Origin: Petaurus breviceps papuanus
Taxonomy: Eukaryota > Chordata > Mammalia > Diprotodontia > Petauridae
Reading direction: 5' to 3'
DNA length: 64,000 bases
Assembly: GCA_028583685.1 (NCBI GenBank)
Contig: JAMXIF010000042.1
Location: forward strand, 23,431,961 to 23,495,960
Positions 10,392-20,460 of the stretch are shown here, piece by piece (positions within the stretch are counted from its first letter, which is position 1; every line of letters starts with the position of its first letter). A program made the position numbers and the translations under genes. The notes beneath the pieces are model-generated. The model was not told where the DNA came from. It saw only the letters and a program-made list of their open reading frames with translations, and ran no database searches.

Positions 10392-10536
10392 TAAGCAATT
10401 GGGGTTAAGTAACTTGCTCAAGGTTACATGGCCAGGTGTTTCTGGGTGGGTGCTAAGTGTCTGAGCCCGGATTCGATCCCCAGGTTGTCCCTACACTGGA
10501 GCCGGTGCTCTTACTTGCTGTGTTACCTGGCCTCCC
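10392..10536 (-). mobile_element. tRNA-derived SINE (antisense), second unit of a dimer
   Basis: The sequence repeats the first unit from TAAGCAATTGGGGTTAAG to the head-like TGTGTTACCTGGCCTCC with no poly-T between. The absence of an intervening A-tail points to a dimer that moved together or a tandem duplication, not two insertions. Confidence 0.82.
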
Positions 10537-10554
10537 TAAGGAAAAATAATTTTT

Positions 10555-11105
10555 TAAGATCCTAATTTATACAAAGTATAATGCCGGGTGCTGTGTGGGA
10601 ATGCAAAGGTGGAATAAAACAGAGATCCTTCTTTGAAGGAGTTTATATGTAAGAGAAGAAAATTAGTTCTGCATTATCAGATAAGTACAAAGTAGAGATC
10701 CCAGTAAAGTTCCGTAAAGAATCGTAAGAAGAGATTGCTTCTGACTGGGACATTAGGGAAAGCTTATAGAAATAGTAGCATTTGGGAAGGGCCTTCAGGG
10801 CATAGGTAATGAGATGAGTACTCAGTCAGGTGGAAAATTCAAAGGACATGTTCAGGGAATTATCAGTCCATTGGAACATAGCTTAGGTGAAGGACTACTA
10901 TAACGTAAGACTGGAGAAGTAAGTTGCACTCAGATACTGGACAGATTTTAATATTAAGAAAGGCATCTGGACTTTATTCAGTAGACTACAGGGAAGTATT
11001 TGAATGTGTTCCAAAGGGTGAGTGACATTATCTGAGCTGTTCATAGGTAGATAAATCAAGGAGGACTTGACCAGACAGAAGAGATAGCCTTGCAGTGGTC
11101 TACAT
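10555..11105 (-). mobile_element. L2 LINE 3' half (antisense)
   Basis: AATGCCGGGTGCTGTGTGGGA and TTTGAAGGAGTTTATATGTA are the antisense 3' UTR. TGGACTTTATTCAGTAGACT, GGGTGAGTGACATTATCTGAG and GATAGCCTTGCAGTGGTCTA follow as the antisense ORF2 C-terminal region. Confidence 0.6.
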
Positions 11106-11106
11106 T

Positions 11107-11295
11107 ACTGGTGTCAAACTCAAATAGAAACAGATCTCTATGGATCACGTATTGATTTAGAAAACCACATATTAGTAGTATCCATGTCCTATTGTGTTTT
11201 AATTAATTTTGTTTGATATTTCCCAATCATGTTTTAATCTGCTTCAATCTGCACTCGAGACTGGTCTCGATGCAGCCTCTGTGTTCATAACTCTG
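11107..11295 (+). mobile_element. hAT-like MITE (GGTGTCAAACTC family)
   Basis: The left end CTGGTGTCAAACTCAAATAG and the right end TGTGTTCATAACTCTGA are approximate inverse repeats. Inside is GATTTAGAAAACCACATATT and TTTCCCAATCATGTTTTAATC. Sister copies lie at 30201-30378 and 47825-47983. Confidence 0.65.
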
Positions 11296-11326
11296 ACCTA
11301 TATGGTGTCTTCATTGGAGACTCAAA

Positions 11327-11390
11327 GGAGCTACCCCAAAACAATAAGGAGCTACCCCAAAACAATAAGGAGCTACCCCAGACAAAATAC
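11327..11390 (+). repeat. 21-bp tandem repeat, about three units
   Basis: The unit GGAGCTACCCCAAAACAATAA occurs twice perfectly and a third time partly. In one frame it reads SYPKTIR twice, which explains an 83-codon frame here; I do not regard that as a gene. Confidence 0.9.
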
Positions 11391-11836
11391 TCCTAAGATT
11401 CATGGCATCAACAAGCTGCCTTCTCTCCTTCCCCAGAGCTCCATTCCCTCCCGTGACTGAGTGATTGACTACCCTGTTATAAGCCCCCTAAGCAGGTCCT
11501 AAACAGGTTATTCATTCAACAGCCCAACAGTCCTTCACCCTTGATGTTTACCTTTCTAGTATTTCAGTTAGGGCTGAGAGAACCACCTCCTCTTTGCACG
11601 CCTAGCAAAATGACCAAAGAGCACATCTGGATTTAGAATTTCACTTTCACCTCAAACCTGGTTGCATTAACACACTGTCATTCTTAATACATATCGAGGA
11701 AACCAAAAAGTCAGCTAGCACTGGCCTCACCGCAGAAAGACAAAGCATGGCATTGTGGAGTCCAGAACCAGCAGGGGGTATAATTCTTTGTAAAGCTATA
11801 TAATATGTTCCACATCCATTGCAGATGTTGATAGGT
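11391..11836. other. unassigned sequence
   Basis: No gene or repeat family was recognised between the 21-bp repeat and the TTTGCAG array. Confidence 0.4.
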
Positions 11837-12085
11837 TTTATTACATTTGCAGTTAGGGGCCTTATTACATTTGCAGAAAAGATTTATTATATTTGCTTTT
11901 ATTACTTTAGCAGTTCAGGATATTTTCATATTTGCAGTGGACTTATTTCATTTATGATCATTGAGTTTACATCTTAAGTTTGCCGTGAGAGCAGCCTATG
12001 AATAATTTCACCTGTTGTTATTACGCTTGCAGTCAATTTTCATTACCGCCACTGCTAATATTTCACAATATTTGCAGGTGCTGCA
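11837..12085 (+). repeat. diverged AT-rich array of TTATTACATTTGCAG-like units
   Basis: Close units start at about 11837 and 11861 (TTATTACATTTGCAG). Looser ones are at 11884, 11899, 11921 and 11943, and further TTGCAG or TGCAG words appear near 12025 and 12075. Spacing is irregular (about 15-25 bases). It may be a decayed minisatellite; each unit also resembles a pyrimidine-tract/AG splice acceptor. Confidence 0.5.
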
Positions 12086-12358
12086 TATTACATCAGTGGT
12101 TTGTTTAAGCTGTGAGAATATTTTAAAGTCAACAGTAATAGGACAGTGCAATCAACTGAAGAAAAGACATAGATCCCATCAAGGTTCAAAATGTTGGCAG
12201 AAGGGGGAAAAATAAGGTATAAATTTCAGGGATTTTATTGGTTTATATTGAGCACATTGGAAGTCTCTCAGGCTTAAGGAGACTTCCTGTTTAGCTGGAC
12301 TGATATTCAAACATTTATAAATTTTCTCCACTTTGTCTAGGTCGTCAATTCACTAGTC

Positions 12359-12560
12359 CAGGGGTGGGGAACCTGTAGCCTCAAGGCTACATGTTTCCCT
12401 CTAGGTCCTCAAGTGCCACCCTTTGATTGAAGCGAAACTTCACAGAACAAATCCCCCTAATAAAAGGATTTGTTCTGTGAAGTTTGGATTCGGTCAAAGG
12501 GCCACACTTGAGGACCTAGAGGGTCAAAAGTAGCCTTGAGCCTGAAGGTTCCCACCCCTG
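12359..12560 (+). mobile_element. palindromic hAT-type MITE with 8-bp target duplication
   Basis: The 202-bp element is almost one inverted repeat. The left arm CAGGGGTGGGGAACCTG returns as its complement at the right end. Near-perfect arms meet at a small centre around ATTTGTTCTGTGAAGTTTGG. Target duplication CACTAGTC (12351-12358) and CATTAGTC (12561-12568), 8 bp with one mismatch, is the hAT signature. It has no coding capacity. Confidence 0.9.
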
Positions 12561-12568
12561 CATTAGTC

Positions 12569-13194
12569 TAAAACAGTAGCCTCTGAGCTTATATCTTTCC
12601 TAAACTATCTTGAAAGCTACTGAATGAATGATAATCCATCCAGGTGTGGTCAGATTACTCCTTTGCAATGAATTTGGGGTCCTTTAAGTAGCACTAAATG
12701 AAATGTTACCCCGGGTTAAAGATTGCCTCTCTAGTCTCTGCTCCCCCCCAGCAGGTGAGGTCAGAAGTTCTGCCCTCCCCAGAAGGTAAGGCAGGCTTTG
12801 TTTCAAGCAGGTTAGGAATACACTTGATTCTTCTGTTTTCTTCTCCACCAGGAAATTAGGAAGTCTGGAGTTGATAAGTAAGGATTCAGAGTAGCCCTAC
12901 TGAGAATTTCTAGGAAGACTGATGCTTGTGAAAAAAAACAAAAAAAAACTAGTAACCACTTCCAAAGGCAAAGACAGGAAACCCTGTCTCCAGGTCAGCT
13001 CTATACCTAGGAAAAAAAAACTATCTCCATAGAATAACTTAAGAAGTATTGATTTATAATGATGAACTGAACAAGACAGGGTGTCTGCTCCTGTCCACCA
13101 TGGCACAACTCTTCCTCTCCTCATAAAATAATAATAATAATCACTCACGGGCTTACAAGTACAAAGTACCCTAATGAGCTAACCATGTAGTAAG
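12569..13194. other. unassigned sequence
   Basis: No gene or named repeat was recognised. A-runs at about 12930-12950 and an ATA run at 13127-13140 are the only simple features. Confidence 0.4.
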
Positions 13195-13290
13195 GACTAG
13201 ACCACATAATGATAGATTTAGAGCTGGAAGGGCCTCTAGAGGTCATCTAAGTCCAACCCCCTAATTTTACATTGGATCAAACTCCCCAGA
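13195..13290 (-). mobile_element. MIR-type SINE fragment (antisense)
   Basis: AGAGCTGGAAGGGCCTCTAG, GGTCATCTAAGTCCAACCCC and AATTTTACATTGGATC fit the reverse of the MIR3-like tail and core boundary. Confidence 0.55.
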
Positions 13291-14044
13291 AAATTCCCTT
13301 CTCTCTCCCAAGGAGCCAATCTCACTTCTCTAGATGGATAACATGCTGCCTAAAACATGTATCTTTTCTACACATGAAGTTGAGGTTCAGGAACCTTGGC
13401 CATGAGCCCCCCTCTTGGGATCCCCACTCTTTGACACAGGAGGTTGGGGTTCCGAACCATTGTACACCAATTCTGCTCTCAGGCCATGTGGCTAAGTGCT
13501 TTTCTTCAGGAAATCTCTCATTACTTTGGATGTTACCATTTTTTGACCGAGGAAAGTCAGGTACTCTCTTTTCAGGTTAGACTGATGAGAAAACTAAAGC
13601 TATAGTCCAGCATATATAGCTCTCTTGTGTTTCTGCCCCAAAGGAGAAATTCTCAGCTCTAAGAGATAGGAGATATGACCATGCACAACCTTCTCCCGGC
13701 AACAGGACCACTCTGATGTTCACTGCTATATTCCTTCAATATGGAAAGGGTGAAAAAGGCAAAGTGACCAGCATATCTATCACCTTCAGTAGACAGGGGA
13801 GAGGGGAAGCTCATCCAATAAGAATCCTTCCCCTACAGTCCTAGCCAGTTGTCTTGGGGGCAACCTCAGGCCCTGAAACTGAACAAAAGGAACCTCTCCC
13901 TGTCTTCTCAACAAGATACCAACAGAAATGCCCACTTTTTCTGGGAGAAGGTACCTATTAGTTCCTAAAGACCCCAAGATCCTAAAGGCTTATCATGTGT
14001 GTTAGGGAATTCACCAAATTGATGAAGTAAAGCCTCTAATTACA
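13291..14044. other. unassigned, repeat-free sequence
   Basis: No repeat family, RNA or protein domain was recognised over about 750 bases. A plus-strand frame of 102 codons (13272-13580) and a minus frame of 63 codons have no recognisable features. GGAAAGTCAGGTACTCTC near 13550 is only weakly donor-like. Confidence 0.4.
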
Positions 14045-14170
14045 TCCCAATCAATGAATAAACATTTGTTAAACACCTACTATGTGTCAGGTGTTATGCT
14101 AAGCACTAGTTGTACCAAAAGGGGGAAAAAGACAGCCCCTGCCCTTAAGGAGTTCACAATCTAAAAGACT
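14045..14170 (-). mobile_element. L2 LINE 3' end (antisense)
   Basis: CATTTGTTAAACACCTACTA, TGTGTCAGGTGTTATGCTAA and CCCTGCCCTTAAGGAGTTCA are a well-preserved reverse complement of the L2 3' terminus. Confidence 0.8.
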
Positions 14171-14969
14171 ACCATCTGGATAATAACCTCTTTTTTTTAC
14201 ATTTATTAAATTATTTTATTTTCCAGAATTTTGAACTGTTAGGCAAAATGCATCCTTTGGGGCACAGAGACAAATAATCATTTGGGAATTATCATTAAGT
14301 TTGCATTGGGGAGTGGAAATGATTAATTGTAAGCATTGACTAAATAGTTCTCCCTCAACTATAGATCTTTGCCCTCTCCCACGTGGACCATCGTAAGTAT
14401 TATTCATGAGCTGAAAAGCCCTATGGACTTTTTCATGAGAGAAAACTGAGAGCAGTAGCTCCCTCACATAGGAGAGTTCAAAGGACAACTAGTCAATGGG
14501 CATACATTTATCCCTGACTCTGGATGGCAAGGAAAAAAGATGGACCTGAGAGACAAAGAGAATAACTAAAAAGGAAAAGCATCTAGAAGTGCATTGGAGG
14601 ATATGAGAGTGAGAGCAACAGTGAGAGAAAAGAGAAAGAGACAGATAGAAACAGAGAGAGGGAGTGTATCACAATCCAAAAACACTCCTATCCTATACCC
14701 AGGCAGCCTCACTTGTTGACTTACAAATGGGAAGCACAACCAAACAACATAAATATTTGCTTTCTGAAAACAGGAGAGGAGTCATATATCTTCAGGGGGA
14801 TATGTGGATGTTTTTCTTCCTATTCAAGTCTTTCTTATAGACACTCAGGGCCCACACAGCTGCTTAGCTGAAGTATGCCATAACATCTGGTGATAGATTT
14901 CACATCCTTAAATTGGTTTGGGGAAGGGATGGAGGGAGAAATCATAAGATCATATAGTAACAGAAACAC
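14171..14969. other. unassigned sequence with a purine-rich stretch
   Basis: No gene was recognised. A GA-rich low-complexity stretch lies at about 14540-14665. The 90-codon minus frame at 14216-14488 has no identifiable domain. Confidence 0.4.
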
Positions 14970-15160
14970 AGAATCCCAGACCTAGAAAGGCCCTCCCTAA
15001 GCATATAGTTGGACCCATACACTGAAATGAATCCTCTTTATTTACAACATACCTGATTTGTGGTCATCCAGTCTTTCCCTGAAGACATCTAATAAGGAGA
15101 ACCCACTATTTCCTGAAGCAATCCATTCCACTTTTAGAGAACTCTAAGATGTGAGAAATA
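14970..15160 (-). mobile_element. L3/CR1-type LINE 3' fragment (antisense)
   Basis: CAGAATCCCAGACCTAGAAAG, TTTACAACATACCTGATTTG, GTGGTCATCCAGTCTTTCCC and CAATCCATTCCACTTTTAGA occur in the order of antisense L3/CR1. Confidence 0.65.
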
Positions 15161-16979
15161 GTTTAACCTTCTCAGTTTAGAGTTCAGGAAATAAGTCCCA
15201 GAGAGGAAAAGTGATTTGCATGAAGCCACAGAGTTAGTATGAAATTGGGAGACATTTTGAATTAGTTCATGAGTTGGGCCAAAGAAAATAACTTGAGGGA
15301 AGAAAGGAACTTGTGAATGGAGTCATGCCACTGGGTGGGGAGTTTCTCAGAACTGATAAACTCTTAATTTATTTTGTGTCAAAACTGAAGTGGAGTACCT
15401 TAAGTACCTTGTTCTATAACTGGTTGCCTTAAATGTATTTATTCATCTGGACAGGAGTTTTTTTATCCTGATTAGTCCTCAAAGCTGATTGGGCCTACAG
15501 GTATTGGAGGAGTAACAATGGCTAAGTTTTTTCAGGTGGCTTGATGGGACTATAAAGATAATTGTTTTTTGTTCTCCCATTCTCTGGTGGTTCAGATAAT
15601 CCCTGGGGTGGAGGTCTCTTGGAGAGGGGCAGGTTCTGGCTACCCTTACAGCTACAGAAAAGAGAACTTTACTAGAGCTATTCTATTCCAAAATCATGGG
15701 GTGATTTAATTCATTGAGCTAAATCTATAATTTTTTAGATATGGGATACAAATCTGCCCCATCATTTGGGTTTTTTTTTTTTGGTGCCCCAAGACTATAT
15801 TTTTAGACTTGATATCATCTGATTCAAATTCCTCATTTTCCATTTCATCTATTTGTTCCTTATATTTTGTAGCTGAAAAAAAAACTAACACTTGATTAAC
15901 TTCATTCATAAAATTCTTATAATTATAGTAAGTTGTGGTGAGGGGCATGGCCACACCACCTTTCCACCCAGCTATGTGACTTTCCAAGTGATGGTGATAG
16001 GAAGACACAAATCTTCCTAATGAAGGTGGAAAGGGTAATAACAGAAATCCTGCCTACTGCACTTTGTGAAGGGATAGAGCTGTAAGCAGGCGACACTAAC
16101 ACCCCATGGAAAACCTCCTCAGATTTTGTTCCCATGCCAGAGGATCAGAGGCATGGGTCTGTGGCTTTTCCTGACCTCAAGGAAAAGATGACCATTGCAG
16201 AGCCAGGAGGAAAGAATCTGCCAACAGTATTGAGAAAGGAGATTCTACCTTCTTGTGCCATCGCTTAACCATGGGTAGCTTCCGAGGACAGAGAGACCAG
16301 ACACCCTGAGGACCTTGCATTCAGCAGTTGGTCTGAGCAATCCACTCAGTTTGCAAGTCAATACTCTTTGACCCAACTTCCACCTGAGACCTGTTCAGAG
16401 CAATGAACTTGTTCCCAGATGTTTTCCCTTCCTGCTTCTTAAGGTGATGAGAATCGTCTGGTTAATGGCTACCCTCCTGACTGGGTAGAAACCTGGTTGT
16501 TTCTATGACAGTATCTCAGGGCAAGTGGTTGCCAATCAATCCTTGGCTCCACCCCTGAATGAGTGGTCTATTGCCACTCTTCTGTCTATGGACATGTTTA
16601 TGTCTCCCAGTCAAATAACCTGACTTACTGCCCCTCCATACTAGCCACTGTAAATGTAATCAGAGTGGTAAAAAGAACATGAGCCATGTTAATACAAAAA
16701 GATCCTAATCCACCTCACACGTTCCAGGCCCTGTCCTTCATTCAGTCCCACTCAGCCAAAGGTTGTGCAAAAAGTAACATTCATTCATCAAGTGGGCAAT
16801 TACTGAGACTGCTAAAAACTAAAAGGGCACCTCATCCAATCATCCTAACATTTGGTGTTACGATGTTAGGAAGGTGTAACACATCTTCCTGTCTCTCTGT
16901 CTCTCCCTGTGTATCTCTCAGTGTCTCTTTGTCCTCTGTCAAAATATTTTTTTAAAACAAGTTATGGAGCCCAGGTTAA
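15161..16979. other. long unassigned, mostly repeat-free stretch
   Basis: I recognise no repeat family or gene over about 1.8 kb, apart from a CT-rich run at 16888-16935. The longest frame is 100 codons on the minus strand (15706-16008; rich in Lys, Glu and Asn, containing IDEMENEEFESDD), overlapped by a second minus frame at 15923-16135. Neither has a recognisable domain, intron signal or homologue I can name. Confidence 0.4.
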
Positions 16980-16993
16980 GAATTTATGCTTTA

Positions 16994-17148
16994 GGGGCAG
17001 CTAGGTGGCTCAGTGAATAGAGCACCAGGGTCAGGAGGACCTGAGTTCAAATCCGGCCTTAGTCACTTAACACTTATTAGCCATGTGACCTTGGGCAAGT
17101 CACTTAACCCCAATTGCCCTACCTTCCCCCCTCCAAAAAAAGCAAAAA
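16994..17148 (+). mobile_element. tRNA-derived SINE with target duplication
   Basis: The whole SINE is present: GGGGCAGCTAGGTGGCTCAG, GAGTTCAAATCCGGCC, ATGTGACCTTGGGCAAGTCA and AACCCCAATTGCCC, then C/A-rich tail. A 14-bp target duplication GAATTTATGCTTTA (16980-16993) and GAATTCATGCTTTA (17149-17162) brackets it. Confidence 0.95.
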
Positions 17149-17162
17149 GAATTCATGCTTTA

Positions 17163-17829
17163 AGGCAAATAGAATGAGGGGGATGGGTAAACTATCTCTA
17201 GCCAGATGGTTCTTTCTCCTCCTCCTCTCTTTCCACATTCAAAGGTTAGAGGGATATAACTGGATGTCACTCTTGTCCCACAAGTCTTTACTCAAACAGT
17301 GACTGCCTTCTACATCTATCCCCAATTCAAATGCCCAGACTCCTAAACTGCTGCCCAGGCCTGTTTTCTCCTACTTATGGCCCCAAAGTGTTCTCCTTGG
17401 GGGAGTGGGGGAAGGGGTCATATGATAATTCCTTTGTGATATCAGTTGTCCTCAACCCAAGGTCAAAATCTATAATCCTAAAGGATTATCCTTAAAGAAC
17501 TTCTGTACACACTCTTGAGAGGGTTATAGAAAAACTATCACCTCCTTTATAGTCCTTCACACGTTGTGACTTCCTTCTGGAAATTAGCTGAGGTAGGGAA
17601 AGGGAGAATACCATTCCCTCTCCAGCACACAAGATAATTTCAATAAAAGCTCTTTGAAAAACATGATACCTATACAAATAAAAATATCATAAGAGACAAT
17701 TACCCAGGAGGAACAAAATGTCAAGGACCAACTGCTTTACCATGAATAATCTACAAAAGGCAGGCATTGGAGTTAAATGGATAATGGCATCCTTTCTCCA
17801 TTTTGATTGGGTTCTGGAAATTTTGCATT
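17163..17829. other. unassigned sequence
   Basis: No gene or repeat family was recognised. Confidence 0.4.
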
Positions 17830-17990
17830 GCTAGTGGTTGTTTGGTATATTGGAAAGAATCAGACCCAGCCTGGTACCTTAGTGATTGTGTGACCCTGAG
17901 CACCAGTGTCGGCTTTATCTGCTGTGAAATGAGGGGGTTGTTTTAGAAGATCTCCAAGGTCCCTTCCAGCTCTAAATCTCTCTACAAGCC
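17830..17990 (+). mobile_element. MIR-type SINE
   Basis: TTGTGTGACCCTGAGCACCA, GTGAAATGAGGGGGTTG and GGTCCCTTCCAGCTCTAAATC are the middle and tail of a MIR3-like SINE. Confidence 0.65.
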
Positions 17991-18614
17991 TTCCTACATT
18001 AGCTATAACTCATTTGCTTTGAAGATGGTATTTTTTTGAGAATTTACTTTTTCCAATTTCATTAGAAAATCTACCCAATCGCCTTGAGCACCACCCCCTG
18101 GATTTAGGCCATAGGAAGAATCCTCTGGCCCCTTTTCCAAGAGATAATTCCAAACAGACAGTACTTTGTGGTGGTGATTAGGACAATAAATCCCGAGGGC
18201 TGGGGTCTGGGAGTCATTCTTTTTCTATGCCTAGCTCTGAGATGATGATTTCTCACCTTGAAAAACAACCCTCTCAGGCAATCAGTCACTTGGCTCAGCA
18301 TATTTATTTGGCACACTTGGCAGTGTTTGCTTACAGGCACAGAGAATTTGGGAGGAAGAAAGACTCAGGCTTGATGAACCTGTGGTCATTCTAGGTCAGG
18401 TACAAAATGGAATGATTACTAAAACCACCTCAAGCACCACCACCACCCACACATACACTTCTGTCTATGAAAAAGGCAAGGTTTAAGCAAGTCTCAATTT
18501 TCTAAAGATTAATGTAGATTTATCACTTATAAAATATCACTCACTCACTATGTTGTGAGGGAGAAGAAACTCTTGGAACTATTCCTGTTCCTAAATGAAT
18601 CTTATTTCTAAAGT

Positions 18615-18775
18615 GGTTTAGTGGTTCATAGGTTACAGTCACTCTGTGATACAGGTGATGCAAGTATTTTTATCTACTTCATTTTACAGATAAAGAAACT
18701 GAGGCTTAGATAAGTGATATTATTTGTATAATTTGTCCTTTGTTACAGGGCCAGGTATTCAATGAGGAGTTGACC
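18615..18775 (-). mobile_element. MIR-type SINE (antisense)
   Basis: TTCATTTTACAGATAAAGAAA and CTGAGGCTTAGATAAGTGAT form the reversed MIR core. Confidence 0.65.
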
Positions 18776-18794
18776 TAAGGAGATCTAATTTAAA

Positions 18795-18923
18795 GGGAAG
18801 GAAGGAAGGAAGGAAGGAAGGAAGGAAGGAAGGAAGGAAGGAAGGAAGGAAGGAAGGAAGGAAGGAAGGAAGGAAGGAAGGAAGGAAGGAAGGAGGGAAG
18901 GAAGGAGGGAAGGAAGGAAGGAA
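18795..18923 (+). repeat. (GGAA)n microsatellite
   Basis: About 30 GGAA units extend with two GGGA interruptions near the right end. A minus-strand frame of repeated FLPSFLPS is an artefact. GGAA arrays are known binding sites for ETS-family factors; whether this one acts so is unknown. Confidence 0.97.
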
Positions 18924-18969
18924 TTGTTCTTGAAACATTGATATCATTTTTCAATTAAACCCCAGTTCC

Positions 18970-19495
18970 CTTAGAAGTCACTCTCAAAGCAAAGAAGTAC
19001 CCTTAGGGGAAAAAATCAATACATCAGTCATACTGAAAATGCATGCCACATCCTGCATCTAAAGTCTACCACCTTTCCATCAACAAATGAGGAGTTTTGT
19101 TTCTCCATCAGCATACTGAAATCGCAAGTGATCCTTGAATTGATCAAAATTATGAGATCTTTCAGTGTGGCATAGATTACTCTGGTCATTTTTAAAATCA
19201 TTCTGGTTTTGCTCATTTCATTCTGCATCATGCCATCCTAGTCATTCAAGGTTTCCCTGGATTCTCCATATTCATTATTCATATACAATAATATTCCATT
19301 ACATTTATATACAAACAGGTTTGTTTCTTTTCAATCATTCCCCAATTAATGGGAATTCATTTTCTCTTTCAGGTTTTTTTCTCCCACAAGAAAGCATTTT
19401 CATCAATATTTTTGTATATGTAGATCCTTTCCCTGTCTTTGACTTCTTTAGGATATGTGCCTAATACAAAATCACCATCTCAAGGAGTATATACA
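18970..19495 (-). mobile_element. L1 3' end (antisense)
   Basis: The 3' UTR (ATGCCACATCCTGCATCTAA, TTTCCATCAACAAATGAGGA) is followed by antisense ORF2 end with TTTGCTCATTTCATTCTGC, CCCCAATTAATGGGAATTC and ATCAATATTTTTGTATATG. Confidence 0.8.
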
Positions 19496-19577
19496 GGTTA
19501 GTGGCTTAATTACATGTATTATAATTATTATTATGTCATAAATAAAAATTATCTAGAAGTTTAAGAAGTTCATAGCT

Positions 19578-19853
19578 AATCATAATCATAATAACTAGCA
19601 TTTATATAGCACCTACTGTGTTCCAGGCATTGTGCTAAGCTTTTTATAAATGTTATATCATTCAACCCTCACGGAAAGCCTAGGAAACAGGTGGTTTTAT
19701 TATCACCATTTTACATTTGAGAAAACCAAGGCAAACAGAAACTAAATGACTTGTCCAAGGTCACAGCTACTAAGTGTCTTAGACTGAATTTGATCTCAGC
19801 CTTCCTGACATCAGGACCACTACCCTAGCTCTGGTACTACCTAGCTGCCTAAA
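19578..19853 (-). mobile_element. MIR/THER1-type SINE (antisense), near full length
   Basis: The order is AGCATTTATATAGCACCTAC, TGTGCTAAGCTTTTTATAAA, CATTTTACATTTGAG, GACTTGTCCAAGGTCACAGC and finally a tRNA-head complement ACTACCTAGCTGCC. Confidence 0.85.
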
Positions 19854-20284
19854 TACAATCTATTATTGCACAATTATCTTTCCTACAGCCCCTCTCACAT
19901 TGATCATTATTTTTATCTTATGCCATCACTGCAAATCTGACTGGGGTTCTTTTCCTTTAAAATAAGGAGCTTGGACAACATGAATCTAAGACCTTTTCCA
20001 GTTTCAGGTCTATGATCCAGTTTTAGGTCACATGCTGGATATGGGGTAGAACCTCTAAGTTGGTTTAACTGTTCAATGCACCTTCTACTTTTCCATTATA
20101 CCAAAGATTGTTTTAAAATTAAATAGTCATGACTTAATAATTTTAGAGCTGAATCATCACCTCTGGCTGTGAGTTAATCATTGTCATCAGACACATATAC
20201 ATTAATGTACTTCCTATAGAAAAGTTTTTCCTAATGTTGCATAAAGTTGAATGCCTATTGAGAAATTACCTAAGACAGGGCATC
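19854..20284. other. unassigned sequence
   Basis: A possible MIR tail (AATAAGGAGCTTGGACAACA) lies near 19965-20020; otherwise nothing was recognised. Confidence 0.4.
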
Positions 20285-20460
20285 AGGCTACAATGTCCAG
20301 AGCACTGAATTTGCTGACATGAAAGTGGGTTCATACCTTGGCTCTACTTCTTACAACCTGGGAATTTAATATTTCTGGACTCAGTTTCCCTTTTTGTTAA
20401 ATGAAAGGATTAGAAGAGCTCTCTACCATCCTTTCCAAATCAAATTCTATGATCCTATAA
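20285..20460 (+). mobile_element. MIR-type SINE
   Basis: AGTGGGTTCATACCTTGGCTC, GGACTCAGTTTCCCTTTTTG and CAAATCAAATTCTATGATCC give the head, core and MIR3-like tail. Confidence 0.6.

Noticed and set aside
10232-10536. CRISPR-like direct repeat
   Set aside because: The two units are a SINE dimer with no spacers; CRISPR arrays are not expected in a mammal.
15706-16135. Two overlapping minus-strand frames of 100 and 70 codons
   Set aside because: No recognisable domain or homologue, and the overlap in different frames is typical of chance. Kept as unassigned DNA.
16994-17070. tRNA-like head with box B-like GAGTTCAAATC
   Set aside because: This is the promoter region of a SINE, as in the other SINE copies. 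The flanking target duplication proves a retrotransposed unit, not a tRNA gene.
18759-18947. FLPSFLPS-repeat frame on the minus strand
   Set aside because: It is a translation of the GGAA microsatellite.
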